Below are positions 37,726-46,593 of a stretch of DNA of 64,000 nt, piece after piece. This DNA comes from Fuerstiella sp. (GTDB lineage: Bacteria; Planctomycetota; Planctomycetia; Planctomycetales; Planctomycetaceae). Position numbers and translations under genes: made by a program. Within the stretch, counting starts at the first letter, position 1; every line of letters begins with the position of its first letter. Location: NCBI GenBank assembly GCA_029245955.1, contig JAQWOH010000049.1, positions 1 through 64,000 of the forward strand, written 5' to 3'. The notes below the pieces were generated by a model, which worked only from the letters and a program-made list of their open reading frames with translations, was not told the origin of the DNA and made no database searches.

Positions 37726-38577
37726 ATGATTTGTACTTCTATTGGCCGCTGCATCCTGCTGATGATCGTTGCGGCGACCAGCGGGACCTTGCCTGCGCAT
37801 GCTGTTGAGGATTCTCCCGCGGACTTTCCGGGTGACGTTTCCGAATGGAACGGCTTTGTTCAGTTCGACTTCCGGCTGGATAATCTGGCCTGTCGCGTCG
37901 TCCGTCCTGAGCAGGCAGCGCGAGGCAACCCCTGGATCTGGCGCGCCCGATTCTGGGGCCATGAACCGCAAACGGAAATAGCGTTACTCAGGAAAGGCTT
38001 TCATGTTGCCTACTGCGACGTCGCCAGTCTATGGGGGAACGCCGAAGCCATTGAACGCTGGGATCGGCTGTACAAGTACCTGACCAGTCAACATGGGCTG
38101 TCTCCCAGGCCGGCTTTGTTGGGCATGAGTCGTGGAGGTTTAATTATCTATCACTGGGCTATTCTGCATCCCACCCAGGTTTCGTGTATCTATGCGGATG
38201 CTCCTGCTCTGGGGCTGCGCCCGTATGTACGAGACCTTGAGGCTGGTGATGCCGATCTGGACAGGCTGACGGGCTGGATGAACGCCCACGGATTGACGCT
38301 GCAGGCCGCAAAGCAATACACGCAGGACACGCTGGATCGTCTGGGACCGCTGGCAGCCGAGGGGGTGCCCGTGATTCACGTTTGTGGTGATGCGGACGAG
38401 AGTGTGCCCTTCGAAGCTCATACTGGCGAATTCGCGCGGCGCTATCGGCAGCTCGGAGGCTCCGTCAGGGTGATCGTGAAGAAGGGTGGCGCTCACCATC
38501 CGCACAGCCTGAAGGACCCGACTGCGATTGTCGATTTCATCGTGACGCATCAGAACCGCAACAACGTGTCCGAGTAG
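37726..38577 (+). CDS. Exported alpha/beta hydrolase
   Basis: This 283-residue protein has a signal peptide ending near TLPAHAVED. The fold shows the nucleophile elbow GMSRGG (Ser135), the acid loop HVCGDADESVPF and the histidine loop KKGGAHHPHSL. The N-terminal WIWRARFWGHEPQTEIALL segment is shared with planctomycete sialidase- and esterase-associated hydrolases. An esterase or deacetylase role acting on sugar esters is plausible given the sialate esterase upstream, but that gene is 1.7 kb away and separated by a minus-strand gene. It converges on the deacylase with 31 bp between stops. Confidence 0.87.
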   Translation: MICTSIGRCILLMIVAATSGTLPAHAVEDSPADFPGDVSEWNGFVQFDFRLDNLACRVVRPEQAARGNPWIWRARFWGHEPQTEIALLRKGFHVAYCDVASLWGNAEAIERWDRLYKYLTSQHGLSPRPALLGMSRGGLIIYHWAILHPTQVSCIYADAPALGLRPYVRDLEAGDADLDRLTGWMNAHGLTLQAAKQYTQDTLDRLGPLAAEGVPVIHVCGDADESVPFEAHTGEFARRYRQLGGSVRVIVKKGGAHHPHSLKDPTAIVDFIVTHQNRNNVSE

Positions 38578-38608
38578 TAGATCGTGTGTGCGAATCACAT
38601 TCCCCGTT

Positions 38609-40291
38609 TCAGCGGGCAGAATCAGAAGGCCCGAGCAGCGCGCGTCCGGGGCGAGCGTTTGTATGTTTTCCGTCCTCCAGCACAACTTTTCCGTTAACAA
38701 TGACACCCTTGATGCCAATCGGATACTGGAATGGATCAGTATACAGCGAACGGTCTTTGATGGTGGCTGCGTCAAAAACAGTCACATCCGCGAAGTGGCC
38801 GGCCTTCAGGAGACCGCGTTCGTGCAGGCCCACTTTGGCTGCGTTGAGTGAGGTAATTTTCCGGACCGCGTCTTCAAGCTTCAGCAGCCCGGTCTCTCGT
38901 ACGTAAACGCCCAGTATGCGTGGAAACGTTCCGAAGTTTCGCGGGTGTGGATTGCCGCGTCTGAGAATACCCTCGGTCGCGTACGCAGATCCGTCCGAGC
39001 CGACCGAACACCACGGTTGAGACAGTGCCAGATTCATGTCTTTTTCTGTGTGGTGCGCAAAGACTGTGCTGACCGAACCGTTCTGTTCGATCAGGAGGTC
39101 CATGAGTTCGTCGATCCGATCCGCGTCCGGATTATCGTTAGTCCGCATTGCCATGACTCGGTCCATTGTCAGCCCTTTGAAGCTGTTGTTGGCGCTGACA
39201 AGCATTCGGCTCCAGTCAGAGCCGACGGCCGTGTAATGGTTATACCATTCCGGTACGCCATTGATGATGTCATGTTTAATGCGTTTTCGTTCCTGCAAAG
39301 ATTGTAACCGGCGGAGCAGTTCCGTTGTGCCGCCTTCATGCGCCCAAGGTGGAATGATACTCACGAGATTGTTGTTACCACGTGTGTATGGGTAGACGTT
39401 GGCCTGTATGTTCAGGCCTTCACCACGTGCGTCCTGAATCAGCTGGACGACTTCGTTCATTCGTCCCCAGAACTGCTGGTCGGCAATTTTTAAATGGATA
39501 ATGTCGACGGGGACTCCGCTGCGACGACCGATTTCAATGGCTTCACGAACAGATTTGAAGACCTCCGTACCTTCGTTGCGGATGTGTGTTGAATAGATCC
39601 CGTGATGACGAGCAACCACTCTGCACAGACGAACAACGTCGTTGGTTGTCGCCAACGAACCCGGGGGCATCATCAGCTGACTGGACAGACCGAGGGCTCC
39701 ATCTGCCATGGCCTGATCGACAAGAGCACACATCCGCTGCAGCTGGGCCTCTGTCGGCCGGTCAAACGACTTGCCCATGACAGATTCCCAGACGTTGCCA
39801 ATGCCGACATACGAGGCAATGTTTGTTGACGTTTTGGCACGCTCAATAGCGGAGAAATAGTCGCTCAGCCGTCGCAACTCCAACTTGTCTCCGTCAACCG
39901 TGACTTTGCGCGGCGCCAGCCGATTGACGAAGGGACCCGGCGATCGGCCTTCACCCAGAATCTCTGTCGTCACTCCCTGACGGATCTTGCTCTGTGCGTT
40001 GCCGTCTTCGAGCAGCAGAAAATCGGAATGCGAGTGAATGTCAATAAATCCCGGAGCGACGACATAGCCTGTCGCATCGATTGTATGAGTCGCAGTCGCG
40101 TTGCTCAAAGCACCAATCGACACGATTCGGTCGCCCCTGATCGCCACACTGCCGTGATACCAGGGATTTCCGGTTCCGTCTACAATTTGGCCGCCATGAA
40201 TCAACAGGTCATACGCTGCATCTTCAGCGATTGACCTGGACCACATGTTCGACATGACACCCAGCAGACCAATGACAGCGAACAATCGCAT
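38609..40291 (-). CDS. N-acyl-D-amino-acid deacylase family amidohydrolase
   Basis: This 560-residue exported enzyme has a signal sequence (FAVIGLLGVMSNMWSRSIAE). It then has the amidohydrolase-3 layout: DLLIHGGQIVDGTG, a composite beta-sandwich, the metal motif GFIDIHSHSDF, QGVTTEILGEG, THIRNEG, DIIHLKI and SVGSDGSAY, ending with FDAATIKDRS and GKVVLEDGKHT. The length fits D-aminoacylases (about 480-560). The family hydrolyses N-acyl-D-amino acids, with some members acting on cyclic ureides. It sits five bases downstream of the relic at 40297-40822 and may have depended on that gene's promoter. Confidence 0.92.
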   Translation of the reverse strand: MRLFAVIGLLGVMSNMWSRSIAEDAAYDLLIHGGQIVDGTGNPWYHGSVAIRGDRIVSIGALSNATATHTIDATGYVVAPGFIDIHSHSDFLLLEDGNAQSKIRQGVTTEILGEGRSPGPFVNRLAPRKVTVDGDKLELRRLSDYFSAIERAKTSTNIASYVGIGNVWESVMGKSFDRPTEAQLQRMCALVDQAMADGALGLSSQLMMPPGSLATTNDVVRLCRVVARHHGIYSTHIRNEGTEVFKSVREAIEIGRRSGVPVDIIHLKIADQQFWGRMNEVVQLIQDARGEGLNIQANVYPYTRGNNNLVSIIPPWAHEGGTTELLRRLQSLQERKRIKHDIINGVPEWYNHYTAVGSDWSRMLVSANNSFKGLTMDRVMAMRTNDNPDADRIDELMDLLIEQNGSVSTVFAHHTEKDMNLALSQPWCSVGSDGSAYATEGILRRGNPHPRNFGTFPRILGVYVRETGLLKLEDAVRKITSLNAAKVGLHERGLLKAGHFADVTVFDAATIKDRSLYTDPFQYPIGIKGVIVNGKVVLEDGKHTNARPGRALLGPSDSAR

Positions 40292-40296
40292 GACAT

Positions 40297-40822
40297 CTAC
40301 CTTTTTATGAACAGCAGTTTCACTTTATGCAGGGCTTCTGCAGAGGTCTCAGCATCATAATCCACTGTGCTCACAAACAGCTGCAACGCTGCCGCAAACA
40401 CTTCATCCAGATCATACACCACCCGCAGCCGGTTTCCGACCGGTCGCCCTGCCACAGCTGTGTGCGCACAGGGCCATTATGCCGCATACGTGGCCAGGTT
40501 TCCCGTAAGACAGACAGAATTCGACACCACCGGCTGCAGCGGGCGTCAAGCCCGGTGCGCCGACCAGGATCCAGCGTCGCCGTCTTTCTCTGGGGCAGGA
40601 AGGCAGAGGATTGTGCGGCGGCATCTGATTGGCGAACACCAACTGCCGCAGCCGGCTGCGTTCAGGAGCACCAAGGATTACAACTTCCCCGTTCTTACTG
40701 TCACGGCGCACTCGCTGCGGAATCGCAAGGTTCAGTTCGCCCTCCTGTATTTTAGTACGATGACAGGCGACGCAATGCTGCCTGACCTGCGGCGTTATTT
40801 CGGATTGAAAGCGGACTGTCAC
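40297..40822 (-). pseudogene. Decayed gene with cytochrome c-like N-terminus
   Basis: The minus frame from 40822 starts MTVRFQSEITPQVRQHCVACH, a CxxCH haem motif, and continues GELNLAIPQR, GEVVILGAPERSRLRQLV and NQMPPHNPL with the distal MPP methionine, then WILVGA. This is the planctomycete cytochrome c domain normally found at the start of DUF1549 proteins. After WILVGAPGLTPAA the frame becomes nonsense. In another frame, near 40297-40440, the minus strand reads GNRLRVVYDLDEVFAAALQL, then FVSTVDYDAETSAEAL and a stop at 40297. A signal peptide and the middle of the gene are lacking, so this is a deletion or frameshift relic, possibly of two genes. Confidence 0.6.
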
Positions 40823-40930
40823 CGAAGTATGTCTAATGCACAGCCCAAACCCATCGTTACTTGATCTGTGACGTGTTGTCAGGCTCCACTTCAGCGTGTC
40901 GTTTGGTGACTAGGCCGTTTTTGTTTGATG

Positions 40931-42049
40931 TCAGGAGGATTCAGACACAAGGAACTTCGCAACAACGTCCTCGTCAAGGGTCACTCCCAGCCCTGGTCCA
41001 TCCGGGACCGCGATAAAGCCGTTCTCTGCCTGCACACGTTCGTGGCACAGTTCGTTGCGAATGGGAGAATCTTCAACACAATCTTCGAACAGAAAGGCAT
41101 CTCGGCACGTGCTTAACCAGTGCAGACTGGCGGCCGCCGTGATTGGTGAGGTGTAAAAGTGGTTGCAGGGACGAGCTCCGATTTCCTCAATTCGAGCACG
41201 TAGATAGCTGGCTTCCGTGAAACCGTTTCGAGACAGATCGACCTGGTATACGTCGAGGGCGTGACGATCGATGAGCGGACGGAAGGCTTCACGTCCGCAT
41301 TCACCTTCCCCCGACGCGATCGGGACGGGGGAACGGTCCCGCAGCCATACGTAGCCATCAATATTGTCTTCGCGAAGCGGTTCTTCCAGCCACTCAATTC
41401 CAAAATCCGCGAATGAGTGGGCTCGTCGTAACGCAGTTCGCGTGTCCCAGACACAGCCTGCATCGATTAGCAGCGTGGCGTCACCAACTCCCTCACGAGC
41501 ACCACGCACCAGATCGATGTCGACGGATTCACTTTCGCCCATCGGTTCCCAGCCGAATTTGACAGCCTGGTAGCCGGCATCGATCCATTTTCGTCCGATA
41601 TCAGCGGTTGTGGCGCCGTCATCGCCAAACAGAATCGACGCGTAGGCTTTGATGGATTCGTGTTGTTTTCCACCCAGCAGGCGATGAACTGGTTCATTAA
41701 AGTGTTTTCCTTTGATGTCCCAGAGGGCGAGATCAACGGCCGCCATCGCGGCGATAGTCACTGAGGTTCGTCCGAAGTACATTGTGCGGCGGTACATGTT
41801 CTGCCAGATTCGTTCTGTCTCGAGCGGGTTTTTACCTACCAGGATTTCCCGGAGACCGCAGGCAATATTGTGACTGAATGGCGCGTCAAATATTGACTGG
41901 ATAACTTCAGGAGAAGCATCGGCTTCTCCAATGCCTTCCAGCCCGGTATCGGTGCGTACTCGGACGATGCATGCGTCCTGACTGCTGGCTGTCTTGGCTT
42001 CCACCGCGGGAACTCGCAGTACCTGGCAGATGACTTCTGTGATCCTCAT
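40931..42049 (-). CDS. Mandelate racemase/muconate lactonizing enzyme family protein
   Basis: This 372-residue enolase-superfamily member starts at the ATG at 42049. The capping-domain signature DIKGKHFNEPVHRLLGG is followed by barrel elements: the AVKFGWEP catalytic lysine strand, metal ligands in LLIDAGCVWD, WLEEPLRED and ASGEGECGREAF, then DVYQVDLSRNGF and CNHFYTSP. It abstracts the alpha-proton of a carboxylate, most likely as a sugar-acid dehydratase or racemase; specificity is not readable. A second family member lies 78 bp upstream on the same strand and a Na+/solute symporter is divergent, which suggests a sugar-acid uptake and catabolism locus. Confidence 0.92.
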   Translation of the reverse strand: MRITEVICQVLRVPAVEAKTASSQDACIVRVRTDTGLEGIGEADASPEVIQSIFDAPFSHNIACGLREILVGKNPLETERIWQNMYRRTMYFGRTSVTIAAMAAVDLALWDIKGKHFNEPVHRLLGGKQHESIKAYASILFGDDGATTADIGRKWIDAGYQAVKFGWEPMGESESVDIDLVRGAREGVGDATLLIDAGCVWDTRTALRRAHSFADFGIEWLEEPLREDNIDGYVWLRDRSPVPIASGEGECGREAFRPLIDRHALDVYQVDLSRNGFTEASYLRARIEEIGARPCNHFYTSPITAAASLHWLSTCRDAFLFEDCVEDSPIRNELCHERVQAENGFIAVPDGPGLGVTLDEDVVAKFLVSESS

Positions 42050-42127
42050 GTTTTCATTCCTGTTCTGGTGACGAGGTTAAACATTTCTTTGTTGAGGGAC
42101 CGGATCTGGCTGACGCAGGAAAGTGTC

Positions 42128-43249
42128 TCAGCATTTCTCACGACAGTCCAGACGGTGAATCGTCGCAGCCCGCATGGCGTCCCAGTCGATGCTGTGACCA
42201 AGTCCGGGGCCCTTCGGGGCGTAGACATAACCGTCTGCTCCTGTACGAATGCTCTGATGCATGCCGTATTCGTAGGGTTCGTAGGGCACAGGTTGTTCGT
42301 ACCATGAGCAAAGTCCGGTTCCCAGCATCAGATGCAGATTTGCGGACGATATCAGAGTGTTGCCCCACGACATGATCTCGCATTTCATGCCGGCAGCCCT
42401 GACCAGAGCCATGTACTTCTGTGCCGGTGTGAATCCACCACACACCGTGACATCCGTGCGGGCTCGGGACCAGCAGTTCGAATGCAGAGCGTGTTCGAAG
42501 GCTGGCAGGTCCTGTATCCAGTTGCCCGAGGCAACGATCGGAATGTTGACACGTTTCGTGAGTCTTCGGTAACCGGGAAGGTCATAGTCCATCAGCGGAG
42601 CTTCGAACCATTCGAAGCCCAGGTCCTGCAGTTCCAGGGCCATCTCCAGAGCGTCCTGCCATTCGTAATTGTTTTCCACGTCCAGCATGAAGGCCACGTC
42701 CTGACTCGGGAAAGCCTGGCGAACGGCCCGTACCAGTTGGCGGTCTTTTTCCGGCAGGCACCAGGAATGAAACTTGACGGCACGAAAACCCGCGTCGATC
42801 ATCTGCTCAACAAACTCCAGGTACGTCGGGATGTCGTTGAACAGTGGTGTGCTGGCATACGAGCGAATACGATCGGTTGCCCCGCCCAGCAACTGGTACA
42901 CCGGCAAACCGGCACAGGCGCCATACAGGTCCCACAATGCGATGTCGATGGCCGCCAATGCGCCCGGCGACAGCGGAAATACCCGCGACCATAATGCTTT
43001 CCAGATCGATTCGCGATTCAAGGGGTCCCTGCCGATCAGTACCGGGAGCATATGCCGCAGAGTTTCTGCCGTGTACCGATCGAATGCATAGGATGTGTAG
43101 TTTGATACGCCACCGACCCCCTGAACGTCATTGTCCGTATAGATTCTGACCAGCGTATTAGTCATGAACTGCTCAGGCAGATCGTGCGACCATGTGAATC
43201 GTTGTACATCTGGTGCGACGGCCAAAACTTCAACACGATCGATCTTCAT
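42128..43249 (-). CDS. Mandelate racemase/muconate lactonizing enzyme family protein (second)
   Basis: This 373-residue protein starts at the ATG at 43249 (MKIDRVEVLAVAPD); an ATG at 43255 and a TTG at 43264 are alternatives. Enolase-superfamily features: WDLYGACAGLPVYQLLGG, AVKFHSWC (lysine strand), FMLDVENNYEW, WFEAPLMDYDLPGY (ligand Glu), IVASGNWIQDL, VTVCGGFTPAQKYM and CEIMSWGNTL. It differs clearly from its neighbour (a KFH rather than KFG strand, and a different third metal position), so the two probably act on successive or alternative acids. It is the first gene of this minus-strand pair. Confidence 0.9.
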   Translation of the reverse strand: MKIDRVEVLAVAPDVQRFTWSHDLPEQFMTNTLVRIYTDNDVQGVGGVSNYTSYAFDRYTAETLRHMLPVLIGRDPLNRESIWKALWSRVFPLSPGALAAIDIALWDLYGACAGLPVYQLLGGATDRIRSYASTPLFNDIPTYLEFVEQMIDAGFRAVKFHSWCLPEKDRQLVRAVRQAFPSQDVAFMLDVENNYEWQDALEMALELQDLGFEWFEAPLMDYDLPGYRRLTKRVNIPIVASGNWIQDLPAFEHALHSNCWSRARTDVTVCGGFTPAQKYMALVRAAGMKCEIMSWGNTLISSANLHLMLGTGLCSWYEQPVPYEPYEYGMHQSIRTGADGYVYAPKGPGLGHSIDWDAMRAATIHRLDCREKC

Positions 43250-43545
43250 AATCATGACTTTCAAAGGCGGGCCAGTCGGGGCACTACCGCTATGCGACAG
43301 CAGCGCAGAATACTGTTAGACTGAATCCCGCACGAACGGGTCAGCGGGCCTGACAACGCAGCGAAGGCAGACAGGATAACAATCCCCCATGTGGTCTCAA
43401 CGTATGTCGCAGTCCGCATCGGTTTTAGGATGAGGATTCTGACTGCTGTGCCCCGAAACGCCCTGACGCAACCGAGAACTGTTTGTGGCGGAAGTTGTAA
43501 GAGTTTGAGAGAGCGTTCGGACTGCCTGTCAACACCGGAGGCAAC
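43250..43545. promoter_or_regulatory. Divergent promoter region of enolase-superfamily genes and symporter
   Basis: This roughly 295-bp gap separates two divergently transcribed units likely to share regulation. A clear ribosome binding site (GGAGG, 43537-43541) precedes the symporter ATG at 43546. No operator or promoter consensus could be assigned confidently. Confidence 0.45.
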
Positions 43546-45285
43546 ATGAATCTGATCGACTGGTTGATTGTCATCCTGCTGAATGGCTCAATCATCGTCT
43601 ACGGGATCCGACTGAGTCGCGGAGTTAAGTCCAGTGCCGACTGGTTTCTGGCCGGCAGATCTCTGCCGTGGTGGCTTGTCGGTATTTCGATGTATGCAAC
43701 CGCCATCGATGCCAGCGATCTGGTGGCGGATTCGGGCGGGACATATAGGTTGGGGCTCAGCTATTTTGTCACCAACTGGGTTGGCATTGTCGGTGGCTGG
43801 TTGTTGGGGGCGTTCGTGATTTATCCGTCAATTTATCGCGCGGGTATGTACACGAATGCGGAGTACCTTGAGGCGCGGTTTAGTCCGTCAGTGCGTGTGT
43901 TGTGTGCGTTGATTCAGGTTCAGTACCGAACTCTGGTCCTGGCGATCATCGCCACGACGCTGTATCTGACACTTTCCATCGTATGCGACTGGGGCACAGA
44001 GGCCTGGTGGGCAGTGGCGGCGATTGCGGCGCTGGCTACGGTGTACACAGCCCTGGGCGGTCTGAAATCTGTGGCTGTGACCGATTCGCTGCAGTTTGGT
44101 GTCATGACCGTTGCGGGGCTGATTATCTGGAGCCTGGTCTGGAATGAAACCGGCGGATGGGACGGCATTCGCCAGCGACTGCAGGACCATCAGAGCGGCC
44201 TTGCGGATGAACTTCTGCAGGTGCAGTATGATAACGTGCAGCTGCAGGATGTCCGTGACACCGATCGCGCAGCGATTGAACGTCATCTGATCACCGGTGG
44301 TACATATGACGCTTCCACCGGAATGATCACTCGTCGTACTCCGGGCTGGCTGGTTGCCCTTGCGTTCATCATTGTCGGAGTGGCCTATTCGATCGTGAAT
44401 CACACTCAGACCATGAGGATGTTTGCTTCCAGAAGCGAATGGGATATGAAAATGTCTGTCTGGGTGGCGGCTGCAGCAATGCTGTTGATGTCGTTTTTTA
44501 ACCTTTCGATGGGAGTCATGGGACGAGCCCTGTTCCCGGATGTCGGCGACTTACCACATGGAGCGGCGGATTCTGTGTACCCGCATCTGGTGAATCAGTT
44601 CTCCATCACCGGACTGAAGGGAATCGTAGTGGCAGGAGTGCTGGCGGCGTCGTTTTCGACATTTGATTCCATTGGTTCCACTCTTTCCGCGTTGCTCACC
44701 CGAGACGTTTACGCTCGTCTGTTCGTCCGTAGTCGCGGCGATAAACACTACATGCGCGTTGGACAACTGTTTACACCGCTGATCATCGCCGGCTCTTTTC
44801 TGTATGTACCCTTCATGAAGGGCGGCATGCTGCTGTTCTATCTGGATCTGACGAGTACGTTCGTCATACCACTGCTGACACTGTTTCTGATGGGAGCTCT
44901 GACGCGAGTCCATAGTTGTACGGGACTGATTGGTCTTCTGGCCGGGGCCGGCTATGGAGTCATGCGACTGCTGGCCGCACCAGTCGCGGAATGGCACGGC
45001 ATTCAGATTCTGCCGGCGGCTATGACCAATTCGTTCGCCGCGTACGTATTCAGCATTCTGGTGACGGCGGGCACCATGGTGGTGGCGTCACTGTTCCTCG
45101 GCTGGGCGCCCAAAGGCAATCTTTCACACGTTGAGCAGCCCGGTTGGTTGCGCACCAGCCAACTGGCACTCCGGCAGCTGGAAGTCGAAGATGATCAAAC
45201 GGCGGCCTCAGATGGCGCGCCGCTGCTGCTGGCGATTATCTCAGTCGCTATTGGTTGCTGGCTAAGTTTCGTGGTGTTTTGGTAG
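43546..45285 (+). CDS. Sodium:solute symporter (SSS family)
   Basis: This 579-residue protein begins at the ATG at 43546 behind GGAGG. It has about 13-14 hydrophobic helices of the SSS (LeuT-fold) family: WFLAGRSLPWWLVGISMYATAIDA in TM2, then YTALGGLKSVAVTDSLQFG, VNHTQTMRMFASRSEWDMK, and VAGVLAASFSTFDSIGSTLSAL, the Na2-site Ser/Thr-rich helix. An unusual loop of about 65 charged residues lies around residues 205-262. The substrate is probably the organic acid or sugar acid processed by the divergent enolase-superfamily pair, inferred from context. Confidence 0.92.
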   Translation: MNLIDWLIVILLNGSIIVYGIRLSRGVKSSADWFLAGRSLPWWLVGISMYATAIDASDLVADSGGTYRLGLSYFVTNWVGIVGGWLLGAFVIYPSIYRAGMYTNAEYLEARFSPSVRVLCALIQVQYRTLVLAIIATTLYLTLSIVCDWGTEAWWAVAAIAALATVYTALGGLKSVAVTDSLQFGVMTVAGLIIWSLVWNETGGWDGIRQRLQDHQSGLADELLQVQYDNVQLQDVRDTDRAAIERHLITGGTYDASTGMITRRTPGWLVALAFIIVGVAYSIVNHTQTMRMFASRSEWDMKMSVWVAAAAMLLMSFFNLSMGVMGRALFPDVGDLPHGAADSVYPHLVNQFSITGLKGIVVAGVLAASFSTFDSIGSTLSALLTRDVYARLFVRSRGDKHYMRVGQLFTPLIIAGSFLYVPFMKGGMLLFYLDLTSTFVIPLLTLFLMGALTRVHSCTGLIGLLAGAGYGVMRLLAAPVAEWHGIQILPAAMTNSFAAYVFSILVTAGTMVVASLFLGWAPKGNLSHVEQPGWLRTSQLALRQLEVEDDQTAASDGAPLLLAIISVAIGCWLSFVVFW

Positions 45286-45425
45286 CCGCAGCGATCAGTT
45301 TCGTATACCAATTTGCGTTCGGTCGCAATCTGATTTGGCGGAAGCAGAGCCATCACTGGCGCCGCAGGCTGACATACGTTAAGACCAGCACACATGAATT
45401 TTGCCCGCAATTACGGAATCACAAA
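45286..45425. other. Short spacer before the histidine-kinase relic
   Basis: This is 140 bp without a recognised gene between the symporter stop and the degenerate kinase start. No terminator hairpin with a T tract is seen. Confidence 0.35.
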
Positions 45426-46115
45426 ATGTGGTCCTCTCGGCTGTTCTGGAAACTCTTTGTCTGATACACGTTGTTGAATCTGACAGCAACGGTGACCTTT
45501 GTGGTTATCGTGTCAGGCTGGCAGCAGGATCAGGTTATAGAGCAGATTCGGCAGCGGCTGCGCGATTCTGTGGCACTGGTTCGAAGTGATGTGGGGGACG
45601 TGCTTTCGTCCGGGCGGACCGACCGACTTCAGATGCATATACGTACACCTGGAAAAGAGATCGATACTCGAATCGCGCTGGTCACGCTGACTGGTCAGGT
45701 ACTGGCTGATTCAACAAAACATGATCTCTCTGCCGTAGCAGGAATGGAGAACCATAAAGACCTTCTTGAACTGGCGCAGGCAGCTGCACTGGGCGACGGG
45801 ACATCCGAACGTATTAGTCCGACCATCGGAGAGCCAATGCTTTACGTGGCGCTGCGGGTTGACCGGAACGGCGTCCCCGACGGATTCGTCAGAACCGCTC
45901 TGCCGATGACGGCGGTATGGACACAGGTTGCGGTCCTTCAGCGTCTGATCTGGCTCGTGACAGATCTGGGCAGCCTTGGAGTCGTCGCGTTGACGTATTT
46001 CGTCGCGGCTCGGATTGCCCGGAAAAAAGAATTTACGACCTGCTGCCACTTCCCGTCTAACGCGGTCAGATCTGTAAATTCTAAGATGAAAGCTCATGTG
46101 GTCGTAGTTCCGTGA
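45426..46115 (+). pseudogene. Sensor histidine kinase N-terminal relic
   Basis: The frame beginning at the ATG at 45426 reads MWSSRLFWKLFV, then a TGA at 45462-45464. In the same frame it continues LLNLTATVTFVVIVSGWQQD, the first transmembrane helix and start of a periplasmic sensor domain (VIEQIRQRLRDSVALVRSD, IALVTLTGQVLADSTK). It runs to a second helix (LIWLVTDLGSLGVVALTYFVAARI). The HAMP domain, the dimerisation/His domain and the ATPase are absent; after KKEF the sequence is unrelated and stops at 46115. This layout is that of a PhoR-type sensor kinase. The nonsense codon and the missing catalytic half make it a pseudogene. Confidence 0.75.
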
Positions 46116-46324
46116 CCACGGCCTGCTGATCCTCGCTCTCCAGCTTGCCGAGAGTGCCTCTGCCACTTTCCCGCGAAACAGCTCTGCACTGGCAACCAAC
46201 AGCGACCGCCAAGAATGCGCCTGTGCCGAGCTGCCCTTCTGATGGGGGGGGGCGCGTCACCGCTGATCCGCGAACTGAGAGCCCTGCGAATAGCCAGTGG
46301 TCTGGTGACGAGTGGCACTTTGAC

Positions 46325-46483
46325 ATGTTCGTCAATATCCTTGGCGACGTCCTCGTGTTTGATTCGACGATTGACGTACGTATTCGTTTCATTCGCAAGA
46401 AACCCGGCAACAGTGCCGGACTGATCGAAACCGTACGGAGCATCGGATATCGCTTGCGCGATCCCGGCAATGCCGAGGCCTGA
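46325..46483 (+). pseudogene. OmpR-type response regulator C-terminal relic
   Basis: The frame from 46325 reads MFVNILGDVLVFDSTIDVRI, then RFIRKKPGNSAGLIETVRS and IGYRLRDPG. This is the recognition helix and beta wing of an OmpR/PhoB winged-helix domain (typical ..TIDVHIRSLRKKLG....IETVRGIGYRL). The receiver domain and the first half of the winged helix are not detectable upstream, where a run of nine G residues (46244-46252) and mixed frames occur. With the kinase relic just upstream it indicates a lost two-component system, now in kinase-before-regulator order. Confidence 0.65.
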
Positions 46484-46593
46484 ACGGGCGGGCGGAGTGG
46501 CGATTCGAACGATGCGCGGTAGGGCGTTGGCTGTGCCTGGTCCATTGTTGCTATGGCGCTCGGTTCCCGAATCAGTCGGTACGTCGTCCCCGT

